DNA of 64,000 nt from a bacterium (lineage in GTDB: Bacteria; Bacteroidota; Ignavibacteria; SZUA-365): assembly GCA_020444325.1 (NCBI GenBank), contig JAHLLD010000001.1, positions 248,001-312,000 on the forward strand. The letters are read 5' to 3'. Both the position numbers and the translations under genes were made by a program. Below the pieces are notes generated by a model. That model was not told the origin of the DNA and searched no databases. It saw nothing but the letters and a program-made list of their open reading frames with translations. Position 1 is the stretch's first letter. Each line of letters starts with the position of its first letter. Positions 8,394 through 16,597 of this stretch are shown in pieces.

Positions 8394-9917
8394 TTATCCT
8401 GCCGTGTAGTGCAGGGGACCGTCGGGACCCACGGGGAGGCCGAGCAGCATCCATGCGATCAGCAGCAGCGTCCAGAACAATCCGAACACGATGGAATACG
8501 GCAACATGGTGGAAATAATGGTGCCGATACCGTAGTCTTCGTCATATTTCTCGGCAAACGCTACGATGAGCGCAAAATATGACATCATCGGGGTGATGAC
8601 ATTGGTCAGGGAATCGCCGATGCGGAACACCATCTGCGTGAGCGCGGGATGGTAACCGAGCAGCATGAACATCGGGACGAATACCGGTGCCATGATGGCC
8701 CACTTCGCGGAGGCCGACCCCATGAACATGTTGATGAATGCACTGACCACAATAAATGCCAGCATGAGCGGGATACCGGTCAGTCCGATGTTTCCGAGGA
8801 AACTCGCTCCCTCGATCGCAATAATCAGTCCGAGATTACTGTAACCGAAGTAGTACACGAACTGCGCCGCGAAAAACACCAGCACGATATACGTCGCCAT
8901 GTGGCTCATCGAACTGATCATCTGCTTGATACCGTCCTTATCCGAACGAATCGAGCCCGTCACATACCCGTACACCATGCCCGGGATAAGGAAAAATATC
9001 ATGATGGCGGTAATCATTCCCTCGAAAAAGGAGGAATGGAGCATTTCGACGCCTGCGGCGCGCAGCAGCCCGTTTTCCGGAATCACGGTCACCGCGAACG
9101 CGGTAAGTACAAGCAGCACCGACAGCAGCGACCAGATGATGCCGCGGCGCTCTGTCGGTGTGAGCGTCTCCAGCTCCATCGATTGTTCCGTCCCGCTGTA
9201 GCTGCCGAGTCGTGGCTCGACGATCTTTTCGGTCACGAACGTACCCACGATCACGACCATGATGGCGGAAACGAACATGAAGTAGAAATTGACGGCCACG
9301 TTGATCTTGACGCTCGGATCGATGATATGTGCTGCCGTCTGTGTGAGTCCCGCCAGCACCGGATCGACACTGCCGATCAGGAAGTTTGCAGCGAAGCCCC
9401 CGCTCACACCGGCGAAAGCCGCGGCGAGTCCGGCCATGGGATGCCGTCCGAGGGCGAGGAAAATCACCGCACCGAGGGGAATCAACACTACGTATCCCGC
9501 TTCCGAGGCGAGGTGACTGAGCACCCCGGCGGCAACCAGCGCCATGGTGATCAGGCGCCGTGGCGCTTTGAGCACCAGTGCACGGATGAGGACGCTGATC
9601 AGTCCTGATCCCTCCGCGACGCCGATACCGATCATGGCGACCAGCACGAGTCCGAGTGGTGGAAAAGCGACGAAATTGTGTTCGACATTTTCGAACATCC
9701 AGCGGATGCCTTCACCGGTGAGAAGACTGCGCACACTGATGCTTTCCCCGGTACCGGGGTGCACGGCAGTCAGTCCGAGCGCCGCCGCAATGGCGGACGC
9801 AATGACGACCAGGAAAGCAAGAAGGGCAAAAATGGTGGCGGGGTGGGGAAGAGCGTTGCCTACTTTCTCGACGACATCGAGAGATCGGCTGAACAGGGAG
9901 CGTTTCTTTACAGACAT
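8394..9917 (-). CDS. AbgT-family transporter (p-aminobenzoyl-glutamate/drug transporter)
   Basis: This polytopic inner-membrane protein of about 507 residues has the AbgT family pattern: an N-terminal VGNALPHPATIFALLAF, an internal SEAGYVVLIPLGAVIF and a C-terminal SASAKWAIMAPVFVPMFM with a following GDSLTNVITPMMSYF. Characterised members import p-aminobenzoyl-glutamate or export sulfonamides; which applies here is not known. I used ATG 9917; an in-frame GTG at 9923 adds two residues and neither has a clear ribosome binding site. No abgA/abgB peptidase genes are nearby. Confidence 0.93.
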   Translation of the reverse strand: MSVKKRSLFSRSLDVVEKVGNALPHPATIFALLAFLVVIASAIAAALGLTAVHPGTGESISVRSLLTGEGIRWMFENVEHNFVAFPPLGLVLVAMIGIGVAEGSGLISVLIRALVLKAPRRLITMALVAAGVLSHLASEAGYVVLIPLGAVIFLALGRHPMAGLAAAFAGVSGGFAANFLIGSVDPVLAGLTQTAAHIIDPSVKINVAVNFYFMFVSAIMVVIVGTFVTEKIVEPRLGSYSGTEQSMELETLTPTERRGIIWSLLSVLLVLTAFAVTVIPENGLLRAAGVEMLHSSFFEGMITAIMIFFLIPGMVYGYVTGSIRSDKDGIKQMISSMSHMATYIVLVFFAAQFVYYFGYSNLGLIIAIEGASFLGNIGLTGIPLMLAFIVVSAFINMFMGSASAKWAIMAPVFVPMFMLLGYHPALTQMVFRIGDSLTNVITPMMSYFALIVAFAEKYDEDYGIGTIISTMLPYSIVFGLFWTLLLIAWMLLGLPVGPDGPLHYTAG

Positions 9918-9954
9918 CGGCACCGATGGTTATGGGAAATGAATCTGTGCGGTG

Positions 9955-10503
9955 TTATTCACCGAGCGCATGCTCGATGGCGGCGGTTACGGCTTCGTCG
10001 AGAGGATCGACTTTCGTCTCGAAGCGGGCAACGACCCTGCCCTCGCGGTCAACGAGGAACTTGGTGAAGTTCCACTTGATTTCGCCCGGGAAATCCGTGG
10101 CGCCGGTCAGGTATGCGTAGAGCGGATGCTTGTCTTCACCGGCAACGGAAATCTTGCTGAACATATCAAACGTGACATGATACGTGGTCGAACAGAATTC
10201 CTGGATCTGTGCATCGCTGCCAGGCTCCTGTCCCCCGAAATTATTCGCGGGAAATCCGAGCACATGCAGTCCCCTGTCGGCATAGCGTTCGTTGAGTTCC
10301 TGCAATCCTTCATACTGCGGCGTGAACCCGCATTTTGACGCGGTATTGACGATCAGCAGAACGTCGCCCCTGTAATCGGATAGGGCTTTTTCCTCACCGT
10401 CAATCGTCGTCATCGTAAAGTCGTAGACGTTTTGCGCATCCTGAGCATGCATGGCGGTCATGATGGTTATAAATAGAAAAAGGGTCGTAAGAATGGATCT
10501 CAT
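9955..10503 (-). CDS. Exported glutathione peroxidase-like thiol peroxidase
   Basis: The start at ATG 10503 gives a signal peptide (MRSILTTLFLFITIMTAMHA); the longer reading frame would bury it. The mature part is a standard glutathione peroxidase fold with peroxidatic C58 (NTASKCGF), Q92 (FGGQEPG) and W144-N145 (KWNFTKFL) of the catalytic tetrad. It uses cysteine, not selenocysteine. Such Cys enzymes usually take electrons from thioredoxin-like partners. Export suggests reduction of hydroperoxides in the periplasm. Confidence 0.93.
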   Translation of the reverse strand: MRSILTTLFLFITIMTAMHAQDAQNVYDFTMTTIDGEEKALSDYRGDVLLIVNTASKCGFTPQYEGLQELNERYADRGLHVLGFPANNFGGQEPGSDAQIQEFCSTTYHVTFDMFSKISVAGEDKHPLYAYLTGATDFPGEIKWNFTKFLVDREGRVVARFETKVDPLDEAVTAAIEHALGE

Positions 10504-10587
10504 TGCTGCGTCACCGTGTGATGAATTCTGTGTTTGCAATGCAGGAAAAACACATCGCGAGGGCCTCCCCGTTCCCACATCCGGGTT

Positions 10588-11154
10588 TTACGATCCGGAC
10601 TCCTCTGACAGCGGCATCATGCCGCTCCGCAATGCGGCGAGCGCAAGCCCGGTGACGGTTTTCCCATCACGGATGCGTCCGTCGGCACACATTGCCAGCG
10701 CCTCGCGCAGGGGAATGCGCAGAAGGGCAATACTCTCTTCCCCCTGTTCCAACTGCTGCGTTCCCTCGCTCAGCTGCTCCGCCAGGTAGATATGCAGCAC
10801 CTCGCTGCAGAACCCGGGTGTCGTCAGCATGGCAGTCAGCTTGCTGATGCTTCCGGCGCTGCAGCCGGTTTCTTCCCGCAGCTCGCGGGCGGCGCATACT
10901 GCAGGATCCTCTCCCTCATCAAGCTTGCCGGCGGGGAGTTCAATGATCTCTTCGTCGATGGGATACCGGTACTGGCGGATCAGCAGCACATCTCCGTTTG
11001 CATACAGCGGCACGACCACGGCGCCGCCGTTGTGCCGCACAACTTCGCGCACGCTTTCATATCCGCTGTGATGGCGTACCTCGTCACGTTCGATGGTAAA
11101 CACGCGTCCGTCATACATGACATCATGTTTCGTGACGGTAAAGGGTCCGTTCAT
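10588..11154 (-). CDS. Nudix hydrolase, ADP-ribose pyrophosphatase type
   Basis: The Nudix box is complete: G76 KLDEG E82, then R90 E91 L, R E94 E95 x G97, matching GX5EX7REUXEEXGU. The upstream PAG and the dimer-type N-terminal beta sheet resemble NudF/ADP-ribose pyrophosphatases of about 180-200 residues. The likely reaction is ADP-ribose to AMP and ribose-5-phosphate, although other nucleotide sugars are possible. The gene lies 12 bp upstream of the MscS gene on the other side of the stop, so the two may share a transcript. Confidence 0.92.
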   Translation of the reverse strand: MNGPFTVTKHDVMYDGRVFTIERDEVRHHSGYESVREVVRHNGGAVVVPLYANGDVLLIRQYRYPIDEEIIELPAGKLDEGEDPAVCAARELREETGCSAGSISKLTAMLTTPGFCSEVLHIYLAEQLSEGTQQLEQGEESIALLRIPLREALAMCADGRIRDGKTVTGLALAALRSGMMPLSEESGS

Positions 11155-11166
11155 GGAGTGCTTCCG

Positions 11167-12285
11167 TTAGTCCGACAGGCGTTTTTTCTCTTCCATCAGC
11201 TTCTGCAGAGCCGGGGCCAGGTGCAGGACACGCTGCGGGAAGGGGATTTCGATATTGTGCTCATAGAGCGTGTTGTAAATGATCAGCAGCAGGTCACTCT
11301 TCCTTCGCGGGATATCGTTCGGATTCCGGATTTTGCACAGAAGGATGGCGTTCATCGAAGAATCGCCCATTTCCATGATACGCACTTCCGTCGTGTCGGC
11401 TTCGACGATGTCCTCTTCCCTGTTGATGCGCTCGAGCACGATACGCCGCATCTCCATCAGATTCGTGCCATAGGCCACGCCGAAAGGGACCTCGAAGCGC
11501 ACGATGTCGTTGGGGTAGGAAAAGTTCATGATCTGACTTTTCACGATTTCCGCATTCGGCGTGATAATCATGACCTGGTAATCGTCGATCACACGTGTCG
11601 AGCGTATGCCGATTTCCTTCACGTTGCCGATGGTGCCGTCCGGCAGCCTGATGCGGTCGCCGATGCGAAAAGGACGATCGATCATGAGCACGAAGCCGGC
11701 AATCATGTTCGCCAGCGTTTCCTGCGCCGCGAGCGCGATGGCGAGGGAACCGACTCCGAGCGAGACAACGAGCGTGCTGATATCCTGCTTGAAATGGTTG
11801 AGAATAATGATCAGGGCAAGAAGGTAGACGAGCACTTTCAGGACGCGATTGGCCAGCGGCGCGAGCTCGTCATCGAGATGCGTCCGGGTTTTGCTTGCGA
11901 CCTCATGCAGATACCAGCGTACGACGGCATCGACGATTTTCGTCATGAAATAGGCGACATACAATGCCGCGACCACGTAGACGCCCTGATAGATCAGGAA
12001 CAGTCCCTTGCGCAGCAGCACATCCTCTTCCGGGAACATGCCGTGCGTCCATTTCAGCACCCAGTACGACGTCAGCAGTGCAAACAGCGGCACGCTGTTG
12101 TCGGTGAGGACGCCGACGAGCAGATCGTCGAGCGTGGAGCGTGTTTTTTTTGTTATTTTGCTGCTGAACAGTCCCAGCAGCAGCTTGAGCAGCTTCCCCG
12201 CCACCACACCGAGTACGATGATGAGCAGGGCCGAAAGCAGAATTGATAGTGCTGTATCTCCGAGAAGAAACTCGAGTATGTTCAT
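11167..12285 (-). CDS. MscS-family mechanosensitive channel
   Basis: I start at ATG 12285 (MNILEFLLGD); a longer frame to 12375 would run into the divergent gene. The 372 residues contain four to five N-terminal hydrophobic helices, the pore-lining TM3 region (SLGVGSLAIALAAQETLANMIAG in outline: Gly/Ala-rich) followed by the MscS beta domain (FRIGDRIRLPDGTIGNVKEIGIRSTRV). It should open as a tension valve in the inner membrane under hypo-osmotic shock. Confidence 0.94.
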   Translation of the reverse strand: MNILEFLLGDTALSILLSALLIIVLGVVAGKLLKLLLGLFSSKITKKTRSTLDDLLVGVLTDNSVPLFALLTSYWVLKWTHGMFPEEDVLLRKGLFLIYQGVYVVAALYVAYFMTKIVDAVVRWYLHEVASKTRTHLDDELAPLANRVLKVLVYLLALIIILNHFKQDISTLVVSLGVGSLAIALAAQETLANMIAGFVLMIDRPFRIGDRIRLPDGTIGNVKEIGIRSTRVIDDYQVMIITPNAEIVKSQIMNFSYPNDIVRFEVPFGVAYGTNLMEMRRIVLERINREEDIVEADTTEVRIMEMGDSSMNAILLCKIRNPNDIPRRKSDLLLIIYNTLYEHNIEIPFPQRVLHLAPALQKLMEEKKRLSD

Positions 12286-12335
12286 TAAGAGCAGCAGCTG
12301 GTTGTGACAGTTCCACCCGTAATATAGGAAATTCC

Positions 12336-13508
12336 GTGGGCACAATGCCGTACGACAGTATCCGTACACCGACACTGCTTCTCGATGAAGCAGTGTGCCG
12401 CCGGAATATCCGGCGCATGGCGGAAAAAGCCCGTGCCGGCCAGTGCCGTTTCCGTCCCCATTTCAAAACCCATCAATCCCTGCATGTCGGACGCCTGTTC
12501 CGCGCCGAAGGCGTGCGCAGCATTGCTGTTTCTTCGGTTCGGATGGCGGAGTATTTCGCCGGCGACGGCTGGGAGGATATCACGATCGCCTTCCCGGTAA
12601 ACCTGCGCGAGCTGCCGGCGATCAACCGTCTCGCCGCACGCGTGCGCCTGCAGCTGCTTGTGGAATCGGCGGAAAGCGTCCGCGCGCTCTGTTCGCAGCT
12701 CCGGCACCGGGTCGAGGTGGTGCTGAAAATCGACGCCGGGTATGGCAGGACGGGCATTGCGCACGGAAATATGCAGAAACTGCATAAGGTCGCCGGGGAA
12801 ATTGACCGCTGCGACTCGCTCGCGCTCGTTGGACTCCTCGCGCATGGCGGAGAAAATTACCATGCGCACAGCGTCACGGAGATGCGGGAAAATTTCACGC
12901 GTACCCGTGACCGCCTGCTTGACTGCGCACGCGCGCTGCGTGACAGGTATCCCGCCCTCTATGTCTCCGTCGGCGATACGCCGGGATGTTCGATCGCTGA
13001 GGATTTCGATGGCATTGACGAGATCCGTCCCGGCAACTTCGTGTTTTTCGACGTCATGCAGCAGCAGCTCGGCGTCTGCGAAGCAGCGGACATTGCGGTG
13101 GCGCTTGCGGTCCCCGTCGTGGCCCTGCACCCCGAACGCAATGAGATCGTGGTGTTTGGTGGCGCCGTCCATCTTTCGCGCGAGGCTGGCCACGATGAAG
13201 AGGGACAGCATTTCGGACAGGTCGTACTGCTGACGGACGATGGCTGGTCGCCTCCGCTGCCCGGAACGCGCGTCATACGGCTGTCACAGGAGCATGGTAT
13301 CATCCACAGTACAGGTGAGATACTCGATCTGCTGCATGTCGGAGCGCTGCTGGCGATTCTGCCCGTTCATTCCTGCCTCACCGCCGAGTGCATGCGGGGA
13401 TATCGCGCGCTGAGCGGCAACGCGGTGGATCATCTGGCCGGTCTTCCATTCCCCGCCAGCTTCCCTGCGGAGGATTCCGATACACCATCCGTTTCACAAA
13501 CCCGGTAG
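12336..13508 (+). CDS. D-threonine aldolase/D-serine dehydratase-like PLP enzyme
   Basis: The protein has the fold-type III PLP barrel with the lysine in RFRPHFKTH (K41 counted from ATG 12345) and a C-terminal beta domain with the zinc ligands His and Cys in LPVHSCLTAE. This pair is diagnostic of D-threonine aldolase/D-serine dehydratase rather than alanine racemase. GTG 12336 is preferred because AGGAA lies about 6 nt before it; ATG 12345 is the alternative. The M19 dipeptidase follows after 4 bp, so the pair probably degrades D-amino-acid-containing peptides. The choice between retro-aldol cleavage and dehydration cannot be settled from sequence. Confidence 0.88.
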   Translation: MGTMPYDSIRTPTLLLDEAVCRRNIRRMAEKARAGQCRFRPHFKTHQSLHVGRLFRAEGVRSIAVSSVRMAEYFAGDGWEDITIAFPVNLRELPAINRLAARVRLQLLVESAESVRALCSQLRHRVEVVLKIDAGYGRTGIAHGNMQKLHKVAGEIDRCDSLALVGLLAHGGENYHAHSVTEMRENFTRTRDRLLDCARALRDRYPALYVSVGDTPGCSIAEDFDGIDEIRPGNFVFFDVMQQQLGVCEAADIAVALAVPVVALHPERNEIVVFGGAVHLSREAGHDEEGQHFGQVVLLTDDGWSPPLPGTRVIRLSQEHGIIHSTGEILDLLHVGALLAILPVHSCLTAECMRGYRALSGNAVDHLAGLPFPASFPAEDSDTPSVSQTR

Positions 13509-13512
13509 CATC

Positions 13513-14559
13513 ATGACGCAGATATCCGATCGCGTCCTTTCGCTCATCTCCCGGCATCCCGTCATCGATATCCATTCCGACTACGCGATTGAACTGTTCC
13601 GCGCAGCAGAGGAGGGTCGGCGCGACGCACTGTTTGAAGAGCACCTGCCGCGTCTGCAGGCGGGAGGCGTCAGCATGGAAGTCCTCACCGTGGGCGGAGA
13701 TTTCGATATTGATGTACTCAAGCTCTGGGACGCACGCCTCGTCCGCGGCATTATCGATGAAACATGCCGACAGATCGCGGCGCATGACGATTTCCATCTC
13801 GTACTCGGCAGTGAAGACCTCCTTCGTGCAGAGAAGCGGGAGGGTTGGAGTTTCATGCTCGCATTCGAGGGCATCCGCTGCATCGAGGATATTGCAGCCC
13901 TGCGCCTGATGCACAGCGCCGGAGTCCGCGCCGTCATCCTCACGCACAATGAGCGCAATCTCGCGGCGGACGGCTGCAGCGAGCCCGCACCGGGTGGACT
14001 CTCGAATTTCGGCCGCTCCGTAGTTCGGGAAATGCAGAATCTGCATATGATACTCGACCTCGTGCACCTGTCGGACCCATCCTTCTTCGACGCGCTCGAA
14101 CATTACGGCCTGCCACCCCTCGTCTCGCACAGCAACGCCCGCGCACTCTGTCCCCATCGCCGGAATCTGACGGACGAGCAGATTCGTCTCATCGGTGCGC
14201 GTGAAGGGGTTATCGGACTCAACTTCCTCGGCATGTTCATCGATGAAGACCGCAGCCTGGCAACACCCGACCGCCTCGCCGATCATGCCGTGCATATCGC
14301 CGAACTTATCGGTCCGCAATGCCTCGCCCTCGGACCGGATTACGCCGATTATTACATGGACGCCATGAGCAAATGGCTGCGAAGGGACAATCTCCCCGAT
14401 GACCTGCTCACCTTTATCCATGGAGCGGAATCCGTCGACAGGCTCCCCGTGTTTATCGACGCACTCGCCCGCCGCGGCTTCAGTGACGATGAACTCACGG
14501 GTATTGTCGGGGGGAATGCGCTTCGGTTGTACGGGCGGATATTATCTGGTGGGCACTAA
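13513..14559 (+). CDS. Membrane dipeptidase (peptidase M19, renal dipeptidase family)
   Basis: This is a zinc-dependent amidohydrolase-fold dipeptidase. The metal motif HSD (H21, D23) begins the barrel; VILTHNERN, LVSHSNARAL and an ALGPDYAD-like motif near residue 275 complete the family pattern. Family members hydrolyse dipeptides, including those with a D-residue at the C-terminal position. No signal peptide is seen, so it should be cytoplasmic despite the family name. It is 4 bp behind the D-amino-acid enzyme, forming a likely two-gene operon for L,D-dipeptide use. Confidence 0.93.
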   Translation: MTQISDRVLSLISRHPVIDIHSDYAIELFRAAEEGRRDALFEEHLPRLQAGGVSMEVLTVGGDFDIDVLKLWDARLVRGIIDETCRQIAAHDDFHLVLGSEDLLRAEKREGWSFMLAFEGIRCIEDIAALRLMHSAGVRAVILTHNERNLAADGCSEPAPGGLSNFGRSVVREMQNLHMILDLVHLSDPSFFDALEHYGLPPLVSHSNARALCPHRRNLTDEQIRLIGAREGVIGLNFLGMFIDEDRSLATPDRLADHAVHIAELIGPQCLALGPDYADYYMDAMSKWLRRDNLPDDLLTFIHGAESVDRLPVFIDALARRGFSDDELTGIVGGNALRLYGRILSGGH

Positions 14560-14595
14560 AACACGAAGTCACCAGGACACAAAGGGAATTGACAA

Positions 14596-15405
14596 ATGAA
14601 ATCAAGAATGCTCCTGCTGTTTTCCACAATACTGTTTGTCTGCACCCTATCTCCTCAGCCTCTATTTGCTGCGGATAAGGCACAGGGAGATCCAGAAGAG
14701 GTGTTCAGGAAGTATGAGGTTGAGGGCTGCTTCGTTCTCTGTCCCATCGGCAGCGACGACTGCTTCCGCCTGAACGCCGAACGCTGCGGACAGCGGTTTA
14801 TTCCGGCATCCACCTTCAAAATCGTGAATTCGATGATTGCGCTGGAAACCGGCGCAGTCGAGAGTACGGAAGAAATTCTACCGTGGGACGGCACCGAGCA
14901 CTGGATCAAGTCGTGGAACCAGGACCAGGATATGGAGCATGCCTTTCAGCGCTCCTGCGTCTGGTTTTACCAGGAGCTTGCACGCCGCATCGGACAGGAG
15001 CGCATGGATCAATACCTCGCGAAAAGCAATTACGGGAATATGAGCACCGCCGGCGGTATTGATCGCTTCTGGCTGGATGGTGGACTGCTCATCTCTGCCG
15101 AAGAACAGATTGCGATGCTGCGCAGGCTCGATGCCGAAACGCTGCCCTTCGCAGCCGACGTACAGCGCACCGTCAAGCGGCTCATGGTACTCGAACGCGG
15201 CGATAACTACATCCTGTCCGGGAAAACCGGACTCGGGAAAAACGGCGAGGCCTGGGTGGGCTGGCTGGTCGGCTTCATCGAAAGCGGCGGCACGAAATAC
15301 TGCTACGCACTGAACATCGAATCCCCCGACATCACACTCAAGCAAATCGCCAGCCTCCGCCATACCGTCCTCCGCGACATCCTCACCGCCCGCGGACTAA
15401 TGTAG
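14596..15405 (+). CDS. Class D (OXA-type) beta-lactamase
   Basis: A signal peptide (LLFSTILFVCTLSPQPLFA) is followed by the complete class D motif set: serine nucleophile S72 and carbamylated-type K75 in STFK, S120-C-V122 (SxV), Y146-G-N148, and K210-T-G212, with WLDGGLLIS matching the family text between YGN and KTG. Length (269) is typical of OXA enzymes. It should hydrolyse penicillins in the periplasm; carbapenem activity cannot be predicted. It is probably intrinsic to the lineage: no integron, IS or other resistance gene is adjacent. The stop codon abuts a 19-bp tandem repeat array. Confidence 0.95.
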   Translation: MKSRMLLLFSTILFVCTLSPQPLFAADKAQGDPEEVFRKYEVEGCFVLCPIGSDDCFRLNAERCGQRFIPASTFKIVNSMIALETGAVESTEEILPWDGTEHWIKSWNQDQDMEHAFQRSCVWFYQELARRIGQERMDQYLAKSNYGNMSTAGGIDRFWLDGGLLISAEEQIAMLRRLDAETLPFAADVQRTVKRLMVLERGDNYILSGKTGLGKNGEAWVGWLVGFIESGGTKYCYALNIESPDITLKQIASLRHTVLRDILTARGLM

Positions 15406-15517
15406 GTGTTTCGCCTGCGGCGAGGTGTTTCGCCTGCGGCGAGGTGTTTCGCCTGCGGCGAGGTGTTTGCGCTGCGCGCAGGTGTTTCGCCTGCGGCGAG
15501 GTGTTTCGCCTGCGGCG
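15404..15517. repeat. Six 19-bp tandem repeats, block A
   Basis: Unit AGGTGTTTCGCCTGCGGCG, with copies starting at 15404, 15423, 15442, 15461 (variant), 15480 and 15499. Each copy holds a small palindrome CGCC-TGC-GGCG. The first copy overlaps the TAG stop of the beta-lactamase gene. There are no spacers, so it is not a CRISPR. All frames are open across it, which creates spurious repetitive reading frames. Confidence 0.92.
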
Positions 15518-15532
15518 AGTTCTTTGCGCTAC

Positions 15533-15549
15533 GTCCCGCTCCGCGGGAC
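15533..15549. repeat. Central hairpin between the two 19-bp repeat blocks
   Basis: GTCCCGC (15533-15539) and GCGGGAC (15543-15549) form a perfect 7-bp stem with a TCC loop. The flanking GCGC and GCGC can extend it. It lies midway between repeat blocks A and B. Confidence 0.7.
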
Positions 15550-15570
15550 TTCGCGCAGGTGTATCGATAA

Positions 15571-15684
15571 TACGCCGCGAAGCGGCAAGAACGCCGCGAA
15601 GCGGCAAGAACGCCGCGAAGCGGCAAGAACGTCGCGAAGCGGCAAGAACGCCGCGAAGCGGCAAAAACGCCGCGAAGCGGCACA
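15571..15684. repeat. Six 19-bp tandem repeats, block B (inverted relative of block A)
   Basis: Unit AACGCCGCGAAGCGGCAAG, with copies starting at 15571, 15590, 15609, 15628, 15647 and 15666 and few changes. Each copy is a hairpin GCCGC-GAA-GCGGC. The reverse complement of block A begins CGCCGCAGGCGAAACACCT, which resembles this unit, and the period is the same, so A and B form a large imperfect inverted repeat. Bases 15685-15758 up to the next gene hold nothing else I recognise. Confidence 0.92.
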
Positions 15685-15758
15685 ATGAACCTTCGGGGGC
15701 GGTTTCATGTTTGTATACGGTATCGAAGTACATTAGAAACTGACTTCCGGAGTATACA

Positions 15759-16148
15759 ATGGTTCTGTTTTCCATCACGCTTGGCGTGGTACTTACTGCT
15801 CTTGGCGTTCTGGGGTATGGACTCTCAGGCGGCGAGAGCGTCACCGCCCTGATTCCCGCATTTTTCGGCATTCCCATTTTTGTGCTGGGACTGCTGGCAC
15901 GCAAGGAAAATCTGCGTAAACACATGATGCATGCCATTACGCTGCTGGCGTTGATCGGTTTTGCGGGGTCTGCCCGCGGACTCGGTTCCCTTATTGACAT
16001 GCTGGGCGGGAATGACGTTGCGCGTCCCCTGGCCACGGCCATGCAGAGTATCATGGCGCTGCTGACGCTCGCATTCGTCATTTTTGCGATCAAATCGTTC
16101 ATCGACGCACGCAGGCAGCGTGAGGTCGTGGCGGACCCGGGTAACTAA
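15759..16148 (+). CDS. Conserved hypothetical small membrane protein
   Basis: The 129 residues contain four predicted hydrophobic helices (about 4-25, 30-47, 57-76, 88-110) and a basic C-terminal tail. The second helix carries TALIPAFFGIPIFVLGLLAR and the third a glycine-rich GFAGSARGLG segment. I recognise it as a conserved bacterial hypothetical type but know no function. The DUF309 gene begins 1 bp after its stop, suggesting co-transcription. Confidence 0.75.
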   Translation: MVLFSITLGVVLTALGVLGYGLSGGESVTALIPAFFGIPIFVLGLLARKENLRKHMMHAITLLALIGFAGSARGLGSLIDMLGGNDVARPLATAMQSIMALLTLAFVIFAIKSFIDARRQREVVADPGN

Positions 16149-16149
16149 G

Positions 16150-16572
16150 GTGCCGCCGAGAAAACGTGACGTTGAAGAAATCACGTCCCTGCGCGATCCG
16201 CAATTCAGCGATGCGCAGCGACGTGATTTTCTTCATGGCGTCGCGCTGTTCAATGAGGGACTCTACTGGCATGCGCATGAGGCCTGGGAGGCGGCCTGGC
16301 TGCCGATGGGTGACGGAGCGGAAGACGATGCAGAAATTTTTCTGCGTGCGCTGATTCAGCTGGCCTCTGCACTGCATCTCAAACGCATCGGCCGGTACAA
16401 GGGCGCAAGAAATCAGTTCACCAAGGCCGCAAGCAAATTCGCCGTCATGCCCCCATGGCTGATGCAGATGGATATCGCCGCATTGCGACTGTTCGCCGTG
16501 CATCAGCGTGAACGATTTTCGGAAGATCTGATCTGCCTGCTCAGGATGCGGTCCGACAACCCCTCGGTCTGA
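16150..16572 (+). CDS. DUF309 domain protein
   Basis: The signature is FNEGLYWHAHEAWEAAWLP (about residues 33-51), the H-E-x-W-E core of DUF309, followed by a second helix pair (LRALIQLASALHLKR). GTG 16150 is chosen because it begins right after the previous stop and gives a normal-length protein (140 residues); ATG 16084 would overlap the upstream gene by 65 bp. DUF309 proteins are small helical cytoplasmic proteins of unknown function. Confidence 0.85.
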   Translation: MPPRKRDVEEITSLRDPQFSDAQRRDFLHGVALFNEGLYWHAHEAWEAAWLPMGDGAEDDAEIFLRALIQLASALHLKRIGRYKGARNQFTKAASKFAVMPPWLMQMDIAALRLFAVHQRERFSEDLICLLRMRSDNPSV

Positions 16573-16597
16573 CCACGCGAGCCGTAATCCCCACGTA

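Noticed and set aside
9955-10503. Selenoprotein glutathione peroxidase
   Set aside because: The active site codon encodes cysteine and no in-frame TGA interrupts the gene.
15404-15684. CRISPR array
   Set aside because: Units are directly adjacent with no spacers, and no cas gene is present.
15383-15743. Repetitive reading frames across the 19-bp repeat blocks on both strands
   Set aside because: The period (19 bp) is not a multiple of three, so all frames stay open through repetition; there are no ribosome binding sites and no family text.
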